Source: an archaeon
GTDB taxonomy: Archaea > Iainarchaeota > Iainarchaeia > Iainarchaeales > Iainarchaeaceae
Reading direction: 5' to 3'
Length of the DNA stretch: 36,498 nt
Assembly (NCBI GenBank): GCA_024653905.1
Contig: JANLGZ010000036.1
Coordinates: 1-36,498 of the forward strand
Shown: piece after piece, positions 1-7,093 of the stretch
Layout: the number at the start of each line of letters is the position of its first letter
Position numbering within the stretch: the first letter of the stretch is position 1
Notes under the pieces: generated by a model
The model's input: the letters and a program-made list of their open reading frames with translations, nothing else
The model's database searches: none
Told to the model about the DNA's origin: nothing
Program-made: the position numbers and the translations under genes

Positions 1-633
1 ATTAAAGCAGATGATTTTGAAAAAGTTAAAGGAAATTTAAGGGAAATTGATAAGTGGATTTTGAGCAGATTTGCGAAAGTAAAAAAAGAAGCAACTGAAT
101 CATTGGAAGAATATGAATTTTCAAAAGCACTTAGTGCAGTTAGGAATTTTTTCTGGTTAGAGTTTGCTGATTATTATATTGAAATGGTAAAGCACAGGGT
201 CTACGATGAGGAACAAGAAACTGAAAATGGAAAAGCAGCAAAAGTTGTTCTTGTGAAAATCATTACTGAATTATTGAAAATGCTTGCTCCGTTTGTTCCG
301 CATATTGCAGAGGAAATTTTCCAGGAAAACTTTAAGGAAACTGCAAAGAAAAAATCAATTCATTTGGAGAAATGGCCTTTGTTGGATGAAAAATTGATTA
401 ATGAGAAATCTGAAAAAGCAGGGGAAATTGCTAAAGAAATTATTGCTGGAATTAGAAAATATAAATCTGAGAATAATCTTTCAATGAATGCTGAACTTGC
501 AAGTGTTAAGGTTAGTTTTAAGGAACCTGAATTAATTGAAAAGGTTGCTGAAGATATTAAAGCAACAATGAAAGTCAAGGAACTTAAATCTGAAAAAACT
601 GATTCTGAAGAACTAAAAATAGAAGCTAACTAA
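1..633 (+). CDS. valS: Valyl-tRNA synthetase, C-terminal part (5' truncated by window edge)
   Basis: Frame 1 is open from base 1: IKADDFEKVKGNLREIDKWILSRFAKVKKEATESLEEYEFSKALSAVRNFFWLEFADYYIEMVKHRVY...; matches the class I ValRS anticodon-binding region. Confidence 0.9.
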   Translation: MKADDFEKVKGNLREIDKWILSRFAKVKKEATESLEEYEFSKALSAVRNFFWLEFADYYIEMVKHRVYDEEQETENGKAAKVVLVKIITELLKMLAPFVPHIAEEIFQENFKETAKKKSIHLEKWPLLDEKLINEKSEKAGEIAKEIIAGIRKYKSENNLSMNAELASVKVSFKEPELIEKVAEDIKATMKVKELKSEKTDSEELKIEAN

Positions 634-673
634 ACTTTAATAAACCAGAAAAACCTATTTAGAACTGGTTTTA

Positions 674-1192
674 ATGAGCAAATTCAAAAAAATTATTTTT
701 GCAATATTCTTTATAACTATTGTTTATTTTAGTTTACAGCAACTTGGTTTTATAGGAGGCCTTGAGCAGGTTAAAGCAATTGATGATAAATACAGTGTTG
801 GTGAAGGGAAGCTTATTCCTGCTACTTCAGAAGAACTTGAACAATATGAAAGGGAATTGCGAAATTTGAATGTATCAGGAGATACAAAAGATGTTGTTGC
901 TGTAAAATTAGAGCTTATTGAAATGCAAAAATCACTTCTTGAATATCAAGCGAATATTTCTCAAATAGATTTTGAAGCACTAAATTGCAGTGTTTCAGGA
1001 CCAATTGCAAAAGCAAGGAATGCTGGAGAAAAAGCAATTCAGCATGCGGAACTTGCATTGCAGAAAAGCAAAAGCCTTTCAAAAAATATTTCAGGGTTTG
1101 GGTATTTTATTAAAAGCGATTTTGAAGAAGGAATAAAAGCTGTAAAAGATGCACTCAGCGGACCTATCAACACTCTTAAAACAATTTGTTAG
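674..1192 (+). CDS. Hypothetical membrane-anchored or secreted protein with N-terminal TM and helical/coiled body
   Basis: ORF with N-terminal KKIIFAIFFITIVYFSL hydrophobic segment; followed directly by bud32. Confidence 0.7.
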   Translation: MSKFKKIIFAIFFITIVYFSLQQLGFIGGLEQVKAIDDKYSVGEGKLIPATSEELEQYERELRNLNVSGDTKDVVAVKLELIEMQKSLLEYQANISQIDFEALNCSVSGPIAKARNAGEKAIQHAELALQKSKSLSKNISGFGYFIKSDFEEGIKAVKDALSGPINTLKTIC

Positions 1193-1204
1193 CGAAACTT
1201 TTTC

Positions 1205-1816
1205 ATGGAATTAATTAAACAGGGAGCTGAAGCAAAGCTATACAAAACAGAATATTTAGGAAGAGAATGTGTTGTAAAGCAAAGGCAGAGGAAAAAATAC
1301 CGTGAAAAAATTCTTGATGAAAGAATCCTCAAAGAAAGAATAAGGACTGAATGTAATTTACTTTCAAAAGCAAAAAAAGCAGGAATACGAACACCAATAG
1401 TATGGAAGATTAACCTCAAAGAAATGGAAATTATTTCAGAGTTCATTTCAGGAAAAACACTCAAAGAAGAATTTTTATCAGAAAATAAAAACGCGGAAAA
1501 ATTGTGCAAACAGGCAGGAAATTTAATCGGAAAAATGCATTCACGGGATTTAATCCACGGAGATTTAACAACAAGCAACATTATTCTGCATAACAATGTT
1601 TTGGTTTTTTTAGATTTTGGATTGGGGAGCATTTCAAGTAAAATAGAGGATAAAGCAGTTGATTTGCTTGTTTTCAAAAAGACTTTTATGGCAACACATT
1701 ACCAACTAATTGATTTGTGGAAAACCATTGAAAAAGAATACCAAAAATCTTTTAGCAATGGAAAAAATGTTTTAAAACACCTTTCAGAGGTGGAAGCAAG
1801 GGCAAGGTACTATTAA
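1205..1816 (+). CDS. bud32: Bud32/PRPK-type KEOPS kinase (stand-alone, not fused to Kae1)
   Basis: ELIKQGAEAKLYK, R-x-KYR, HGDLTTSNIIL, FLDFGLG, EDKAVDLLVFKKTF motifs. Confidence 0.92.
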   Translation: MELIKQGAEAKLYKTEYLGRECVVKQRQRKKYREKILDERILKERIRTECNLLSKAKKAGIRTPIVWKINLKEMEIISEFISGKTLKEEFLSENKNAEKLCKQAGNLIGKMHSRDLIHGDLTTSNIILHNNVLVFLDFGLGSISSKIEDKAVDLLVFKKTFMATHYQLIDLWKTIEKEYQKSFSNGKNVLKHLSEVEARARYY

Positions 1817-1906
1817 AACAAACCTAACCACAGATGTGCATTGAATGATACATCAAATATACATTATTTATATACTTTAAGGTACATTAAATATACAGGT
1901 GATTTT

Positions 1907-2143
1907 TTGAATGCAGATCTTGGGGTTCCTTACGAAACAATAATGAAAAAAGCAATTGAGAAAGGCTATGCCGGAAACCAGACTGAGGTACTCAGACAGG
2001 CACTTCTCAACTATGAAAGAATGATAGAGGAGGAAGAAAAAGAACTTGTCACTAAGGCAGTTAAAATAGAAATGGGAGAGGTAAAAGCCGGCACCATAAA
2101 AACAAAACCATTTGGTGAAGTAAAGAAAAAGTTTGGGTGGTGA
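1907..2143 (+). CDS. Antitoxin-like protein (possible ribbon-helix-helix); start revised to TTG
   Basis: NADLGVPYETIMKKAIEKGYAGNQTEVLRQALLNYERMIEEEE; TTG at 1907 preceded by aggtgat SD and a tttatata TATA element ~35 bp upstream; overlaps the downstream toxin ORF. Confidence 0.65.
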   Translation: MNADLGVPYETIMKKAIEKGYAGNQTEVLRQALLNYERMIEEEEKELVTKAVKIEMGEVKAGTIKTKPFGEVKKKFGW

Positions 2144-2406
2144 AAGTGGAAATACTAATCCTTAAAACCGCCGAAAAGGAACTCGAAAAAATAGCAAACC
2201 CGCTGAACAAACAATTTGGAAAGCACATTGAAAAGCTTGCCTCGGCAGAAACCAACAAACATTTAAAACGCGGAATCCCTTATTTCACGGAAAATGTTAC
2301 AAAACAGGCAAGAATCATTTATTACATCGAAGAAGAAACCATTTACATAATGCATTGTTTCGCAACGCACAAAGAATACGAAAGATGGTATAAATCATTC
2401 AAATGA
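2137..2406 (+). CDS. RelE/ParE-family toxin
   Basis: VEILILKTAEKELEKIANPLNKQFGKHIEKLA...RIIYYIEEETIYIMHCFATHKEYERWYKSFK; short gene directly behind the antitoxin. Confidence 0.75.
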   Translation: MVKVEILILKTAEKELEKIANPLNKQFGKHIEKLASAETNKHLKRGIPYFTENVTKQARIIYYIEEETIYIMHCFATHKEYERWYKSFK

Positions 2407-2486
2407 ACAGTATTTGGCTTTAACAAACCCCTAAAATAACCCAAAAACTAAGCTTTTTAAAGCTTCCACAGGAAGAATTACTAGTA

Positions 2487-2529
2487 CTTTTTCATTCAGA
2501 AAAAGCTCTCTCATGCCGTTAGGGTGAGA
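2487..2529 (+). promoter_or_regulatory. Structured 5' leader of rpsO: two consecutive hairpins
   Basis: CTTTTTC-ATTCA-GAAAAAG (2487-2505) and TCTCAT-g-CC-GTTA-GG-GTGAGA (2509-2529), located between a TATA-like element (ctttttaaa ~2450) and the rpsO start. Confidence 0.45.
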
Positions 2530-2575
2530 TGGTAACAAAAACAGAATAAATTAGATTTTAAAAAAAGTGATTTTT

Positions 2576-3031
2576 ATGGCAAGAATGCATTCAGGCGCAA
2601 AAGGAAAAAGCGGTTCTACTCCACCAGCATCTAAACAGAGCGCTAGCTGGGTAGAATACAAACCTGCTGAAGTCGAGCAAATTATTATCGAATTAGCTAA
2701 TTCTGGTTTAACCGCAAGCGAAATAGGAATGACTCTCAGAGACCAATACGGAATTCCGAGTGTTCATAAATTAAGCGGAAAAAAGATTGAACAAATTCTT
2801 GAAAAAAACAAACTTGGTTCTGATATTCCAAGAGATATTCTTAATCTAATCAAAACTTCTGTTAAACTTATAAAACACATGGAAAAAAACAAGAAAGATA
2901 TGACCTCAAAAAGAGGTTACCAATTAACTGTTAGTAAAATCAGAAGGCTTACAAAATATTATGTTGGAAAAGGAAAACTGCCAAAAGGATGGAGATACAC
3001 TCCTGAGAAAGCAGCTCTACTGGTGAAGTGA
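2576..3031 (+). CDS. rpsO: Ribosomal protein uS15
   Basis: MARMHSGAKGKSGSTPP...EVEQIIIELANSGLTASEIGMTLRDQYGIPSVHKLSGKKI...; start revised to ATG 2576. Confidence 0.95.
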   Translation: MARMHSGAKGKSGSTPPASKQSASWVEYKPAEVEQIIIELANSGLTASEIGMTLRDQYGIPSVHKLSGKKIEQILEKNKLGSDIPRDILNLIKTSVKLIKHMEKNKKDMTSKRGYQLTVSKIRRLTKYYVGKGKLPKGWRYTPEKAALLVK

Positions 3032-3035
3032 TAAT

Positions 3036-3656
3036 ATGGCTAAGGACAAAAAAGATAAGAAAGAAGAAAAAACAAAAGCACCACCAAAGAAAAAAACCAA
3101 AACCACTGATAAGTGGAAGAAAAAATCTTGGTATGCGATTATTGCACCTGAAGAGTTTGAAAGAAAACAACTTGGAGAAACAATTGTTGAAAAACCTGAA
3201 AACTTAATTGGCAGAGTTATTCATGTTACTGGCAGAGAACTTGCAAACCAGCCAAAGAAACAGCACATCCAATTGAAATTTAAAGTAAGGGACATTACAG
3301 GCAATAAAGCAAATACTGAAGTAGTCGGACATGAAGTAAAAGACAGTTATTTGAAAAGAATCATCAGAAGAAGAGCAAGTAAAATAATGACTGTAAAAAA
3401 TTACACTACAAAAGATAATAAAATTTACAAAATTAAAATAATTATTATTACAGAAAATAAAGCATCAAGAAATCAGAAAACAAGCATTATGAAACAAACT
3501 GAAGAAGCAACAAAGAAAATTATTTCAGAACTTGATTCAAGAAAGGTTATTGATGAAATTGTTTTCGGCACAATTCCTAACAAAATTTATGGAAACCTGA
3601 AAAGCATAGTGCCGGTAAAAAGAATTGAAATAACAAAATCCGCATTAGTTGTGTGA
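3036..3656 (+). CDS. rps3ae: Ribosomal protein eS1 (S3Ae)
   Basis: KWKKKSWYAIIAPEEFERKQLGETIVEKPENLIGRVIHVTGRELANQPKKQHIQLKFKV; adjacent to uS15. Confidence 0.93.
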   Translation: MAKDKKDKKEEKTKAPPKKKTKTTDKWKKKSWYAIIAPEEFERKQLGETIVEKPENLIGRVIHVTGRELANQPKKQHIQLKFKVRDITGNKANTEVVGHEVKDSYLKRIIRRRASKIMTVKNYTTKDNKIYKIKIIIITENKASRNQKTSIMKQTEEATKKIISELDSRKVIDEIVFGTIPNKIYGNLKSIVPVKRIEITKSALVV

Positions 3657-3660
3657 AACA

Positions 3661-4350
3661 ATGCTTGATGCATTCCCCCCTACAATAACTGCACTAAATT
3701 TTAGTGTGACAATTTTAATTTTAGCAGGATTTTCATTCTTTTCTTACAAAAAAAAACTACTTAATAATACAGGTATTATAATAGCAGATATTGTCGGAAT
3801 AATTGCTTTTGTTTTAGGCGGGTTTTTGGCATTCCTAACCCTGGTTGTTTTTTACATAATAGCAGAGACAGCAACAAAAATAGCAAGGAAAGATGGTCAA
3901 AAACATGAGCAAAGAACAACAGCCAACATTATAGGTAACTCAGGAGCCGCTATAATAGCACTCTTTTTAGGGCAGGGAATCGCATTTTTTGGGGCAATCT
4001 CAGCGGCTTTGGCGGATACAGTTTCCTCAGAGATAGGAATGCTTTCCAAAAAAGATCCTGTTTTAATAACCAATTTTAAAAAAGTTGAAAAAGGAACAGA
4101 TGGCGGAATAACCTTTCTCGGAATAGTATCAGGAATAGCAGCAGCAGTATTAATCGGAATAATTTACTACTTTACAATCAATCCTAACAAAGCAATAATA
4201 ATTGTAATTGCCGGAATAATAGGAACATTAATCGATAGTATTCTTGGCGCAACACTCGAAAGAAAAGGAACCCTGAATAATACGCAGGTTAATTTTCTTG
4301 CAAGTGCATCAGGAGCAATAACTGCTTTTTTACTTTCAGGAATAATTTAA
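3661..4350 (+). CDS. DUF92 (TIGR00297-type) integral membrane protein
   Basis: LADTVSSEIGMLSKKDPVLITNFKKVEKGTDGGITFLGIVSGIAAA and LIDSILGATLERKG motifs typical of DUF92; start revised to ATG 3661. Confidence 0.85.
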   Translation: MLDAFPPTITALNFSVTILILAGFSFFSYKKKLLNNTGIIIADIVGIIAFVLGGFLAFLTLVVFYIIAETATKIARKDGQKHEQRTTANIIGNSGAAIIALFLGQGIAFFGAISAALADTVSSEIGMLSKKDPVLITNFKKVEKGTDGGITFLGIVSGIAAAVLIGIIYYFTINPNKAIIIVIAGIIGTLIDSILGATLERKGTLNNTQVNFLASASGAITAFLLSGII

Positions 4351-4433
4351 ACCAAATTTAACTCATTTTTTAGTATTCAAAAACAACTATACATTAAAAT
4401 ACACGCTTCCACAAATAAGATTGAGGCGAATTA

Positions 4434-4949
4434 ATGGAAGAAGACCTGATAATTAAACTCATAATTTATCTTGCGCCAATGTACTTTGCAAACAGTTCAG
4501 CAATGCTTTTTGGCGGAAAAACACCGATAGATTTTGGTAAAAATTTTCTGGACGGAAAACGTCTTTTCGGAGACGGGAAAACCTTCAAAGGGCTTTTTTT
4601 TGGAACTTTAATTGGAACAATAATTTCTGCAATCATTCTTACTTTTCTTCCTGAGCTGACATTATTATTAACTCCAAATTATCTGCTCCTTGGATTTTTG
4701 CTTTCAGGCGGGGCACTTATAGGAGATATTGCTGGAAGTTTTTTCAAAAGAAGAAATGAAATAAAGCAAGGAGGAGAAGTTCTCTTTCTTGACCAATTGG
4801 ATTTTGTTATAGGCGGAATGATAATTGGAAGTTTAGTTTACGTTCCAACTTTTTACGAGATTATTTATGCAATTATAATAACACTTATTGTTCACAGGGC
4901 TTCTAATTTTGTCGCATACAAAATAAAACTCAAAAAGGTGCCATGGTGA
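4434..4949 (+). CDS. carS: CDP-archaeol synthase
   Basis: YFANSSAMLFGGKTPIDFGKNFLDGKRLFGDGKTFKGLFFGTLIG...GDIAGSFFKRR...FLDQLDFVIGG motifs. Confidence 0.92.
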   Translation: MEEDLIIKLIIYLAPMYFANSSAMLFGGKTPIDFGKNFLDGKRLFGDGKTFKGLFFGTLIGTIISAIILTFLPELTLLLTPNYLLLGFLLSGGALIGDIAGSFFKRRNEIKQGGEVLFLDQLDFVIGGMIIGSLVYVPTFYEIIYAIIITLIVHRASNFVAYKIKLKKVPW

Positions 4950-5431
4950 AATTTGATAAAAGATATTTAATTTTTCTTTTGAAATTCTTTGTAATTTTTC
5001 TTTTTTTGGAATTTTTTATTTTTGCAACTAATTTAACTTTTTTACAAGAATTTATTGCAAAAACCCAGGCAGAATTTTTCGGATTAAGGTACGCAGGTAA
5101 TTTTGTTTTTGTTTCTGATGGTATTTTTGAAATAGTTCCTGAATGCACAGGCATTGTAAGCACAAGCATTCTTGCTTCAATAATTTTTTCCCTGAAAAAA
5201 CCTGAAATGAAAAAGAAACTATTGATTTTTGGATTAGGTTTTGTGCTTTTATTTATTGTAAATTATTTAAGAGTTTTAAGCATTATCTGGATTGGAATGG
5301 AATATGGAATAGAAAATGCTGAAATCCTGCATGTTACAAGCTGGTTTGCTTCATCAGGATTGGTGATTGCATTATGGTATTATTTCACAAAAAGGATTAC
5401 AGGAGCAAAGAACTTCAAAGGTTTTTTGTGA
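4943..5431 (+). CDS. Archaeosortase/exosortase-family transpeptidase, minimal form
   Basis: Multi-TM protein with PECTGIVSTSI (Cys), NYLRVLSIIWIG (Arg) and HVTSWFASSGLVI (His), the Cys-Arg-His arrangement of the exosortase/archaeosortase superfamily. Confidence 0.82.
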   Translation: MVKFDKRYLIFLLKFFVIFLFLEFFIFATNLTFLQEFIAKTQAEFFGLRYAGNFVFVSDGIFEIVPECTGIVSTSILASIIFSLKKPEMKKKLLIFGLGFVLLFIVNYLRVLSIIWIGMEYGIENAEILHVTSWFASSGLVIALWYYFTKRITGAKNFKGFL

Positions 5432-5494
5432 AGATGAACACCCAAGCCGAAAAACTTATAGTGTTATTATAGAATAGTCCGAAAATTAAATTTT
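5432..5494 (+). repeat. 63-bp direct repeat R, copy 1
   Basis: agatgaacacccaagccgaaaaacttatagtgttattatagaatagtccgaaaattaaatttt, identical to 6032-6094. Confidence 0.95.
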
Positions 5495-5505
5495 CTGAAA
5501 CTTAA

Positions 5506-5751
5506 TCAGTAAACGTGTCCCCTGTCATCAATCCATGCGAATTTTATGGTCTTACCGATTATCAAGTAAATAATTCTGAGTTTTTCAATTCTCTCACTTT
5601 TATAATTTTGGAGCGGAGCATGAAGTGGTTTTCCAAGCAAAGGGTTTTCAATGATTTTCAATAATTTCTTGTCAACAAGTTCCTGCTGATGACCATCCAG
5701 CTTCTTGTACTCTTTCTTGAAACGGTCGGAACGAAAATAAACGTAACCCAT
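5506..5751 (-). CDS. RelE-family mRNA interferase-like toxin
   Basis: MGYVYFRSDRFKKEYKKLDGHQQELVDKKLLKIIENPLLGKPLHAPLQNYKSERIEKLRIIYLIIGKTIKFAWIDDRGHVY. Confidence 0.82.
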   Translation of the reverse strand: MGYVYFRSDRFKKEYKKLDGHQQELVDKKLLKIIENPLLGKPLHAPLQNYKSERIEKLRIIYLIIGKTIKFAWIDDRGHVY

Positions 5752-5957
5752 TATTTTTTCAGCTCTGCAAGGAATTCATCAACAGAAGAAAAAGCCTTCC
5801 CCTTATTGCTTTCGGTATCATTAATTGCCACCCAAAACTCAGGGTTGGAGTACATTCGCAAATCATCCATATATTCCTGCAAATCACCCCTTATTTTAGC
5901 CGCTTCTTTAGTCAATTCCTTGATAGCCTTTTTTTGAATCAAAGTAGTGGAAGTCAA
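5751..5957 (-). CDS. RelB-like antitoxin; TTG start proposed
   Basis: LTSTTLIQKKAIKELTKEAAKIRGDLQEYMDDLRMYSNPEFWVAINDTESNKGKAFSSVDEFLAELKK; SD aggtga just upstream of TTG at 5957; abuts the toxin ORF. Confidence 0.7.
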   Translation of the reverse strand: MTSTTLIQKKAIKELTKEAAKIRGDLQEYMDDLRMYSNPEFWVAINDTESNKGKAFSSVDEFLAELKK

Positions 5958-5963
5958 ACAAAT

Positions 5964-6011
5964 CACCTAACAATATACTGATTTGCAAAGAATTTATTCC
6001 TTTTGGTCAAC
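5964..6011 (-). promoter_or_regulatory. Shared promoter element P, copy 1 (drives RelBE-like module)
   Basis: 48-bp block matching 6563-6610 at 45/48 positions; minus strand gives ccaaaaggaataaattc (BRE/TATA-like) and a taggtg SD. Confidence 0.75.
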
Positions 6012-6031
6012 TCCTTTAGAACCGTTAATTG

Positions 6032-6094
6032 AGATGAACACCCAAGCCGAAAAACTTATAGTGTTATTATAGAATAGTCCGAAAATTAAATTTT
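6032..6094 (+). repeat. 63-bp direct repeat R, copy 2
   Basis: Identical to 5432-5494, offset exactly 600 bp. Confidence 0.95.
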
Positions 6095-6112
6095 TTTGAA
6101 ACCAATAATCCA

Positions 6113-6334
6113 TTAAAGCAATTTAATGAATTCTATTCTTGATAATCCAAAATCTTGTTTGATAATCTTATTTAATAATCCTGGCGGAATCGGTGTTGAA
6201 TGAACTGCGATTGTAAGAACTCTGCCATCTTTGTGCTTAAATGTTTTATGAGCCCCTTTTTGCCTCACTTCTACAAATTCAAGTTTAATTGCTATTTTAA
6301 CCAAATCCTTACCGCTAACCACGGGAAGCTTCAT
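6113..6334 (-). CDS. hicA: HicA-family toxin
   Basis: MKLPVVSGKDLVKIAIKLEFVEVRQKGAHKTFKHKDGRVLTIAVHSTPIPPGLLNKIIKQDFGLSRIEFIKLL, dsRBD-like HicA signature. Confidence 0.9.
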   Translation of the reverse strand: MKLPVVSGKDLVKIAIKLEFVEVRQKGAHKTFKHKDGRVLTIAVHSTPIPPGLLNKIIKQDFGLSRIEFIKLL

Positions 6335-6555
6335 ACTACAACCTTAACCATGCCTATAACAGAACTCGAATCAACTTTGATTTTCTCACTTTTCAAAACA
6401 CTTAAATGCAATTCAATAGCCTCTTTAATTCCCTTCATTAAAGCCTCAATGGAGCCTGCATACGAATAACAACCCGCCAAAGCAGGCACAGAAGCATAAA
6501 ACTGGCCAGATTCATTATCCTTCTCAATAACAACATCAAATTCCTTAACCTTCAC
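6331..6555 (-). CDS. hicB: HicB-family antitoxin; GTG start proposed
   Basis: VKVKEFDVVIEKDNESGQFYASVPALAGCYSYAGSIEALMKGIKEAIELHL; 4-bp overlap with hicA; aggtgg SD. Confidence 0.88.
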   Translation of the reverse strand: MKVKEFDVVIEKDNESGQFYASVPALAGCYSYAGSIEALMKGIKEAIELHLSVLKSEKIKVDSSSVIGMVKVVV

Positions 6556-6562
6556 AAAAAAC

Positions 6563-6610
6563 CACCTAATAATATACTTACTTGCAAAGAATTTATTCCT
6601 TTTGGTCAAC
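6563..6610 (-). promoter_or_regulatory. Shared promoter element P, copy 2 (drives HicBA module)
   Basis: Matches 5964-6011 at 45/48; the 29 bp ttgcaaagaatttattccttttggtcaac are identical. Confidence 0.75.
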
Positions 6611-6750
6611 ATTTCTGGCAAGTGAAATGAAGACTCGCCGAACTATACCTATATTTCATAAAGATTAATTTAAGAATTTCTGACTGTTTTTGATTGGCAT
6701 ATAATTGATTTGAAGTCTAAATTTAAATACTGAAAAATAGCAGTAATTCT

Positions 6751-7008
6751 ATGGATTTGAAAAAACTTCTAAAACCAAATATTGGAAAAATCATATTCAC
6801 CCTTGTCGCATATGGACTCATCAAAGTCTTATTCACAGGCATTGGTGGCATGGTTTGCCCAACAGGAACAATTGCATATTATACAATACTAGGGCACACA
6901 GGAACCTGTCTTGCACAAGGAGAAGCAGTAGTCTACAATATAATTGACAACCTATTTTTGATTGCTGCAACATACCTAATCTCTTGTGGGCTGCTCAAAA
7001 ACAAATGA
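6751..7008 (+). CDS. Small hypothetical membrane protein
   Basis: 85-aa ORF with two hydrophobic segments; TATA-like aaatttaaatac ~30 bp upstream. Confidence 0.65.
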   Translation: MDLKKLLKPNIGKIIFTLVAYGLIKVLFTGIGGMVCPTGTIAYYTILGHTGTCLAQGEAVVYNIIDNLFLIAATYLISCGLLKNK

Positions 7009-7093
7009 GTTCATTTTTTCTTAGAATCCATAGTAGATATGAAAATCTCGCCGAAGAATAGTTCCAGTCACAATGAATTTTTTATAAAAAAAA

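Noticed and set aside
1189-1677. 162-aa minus-strand ORF
   Set aside because: Antisense to bud32; composition is a by-product of the opposite coding strand.
5432-6610. CRISPR array
   Set aside because: Only two perfect repeats 600 bp apart with coding DNA between them; not a CRISPR spacing, and no cas genes in the window.
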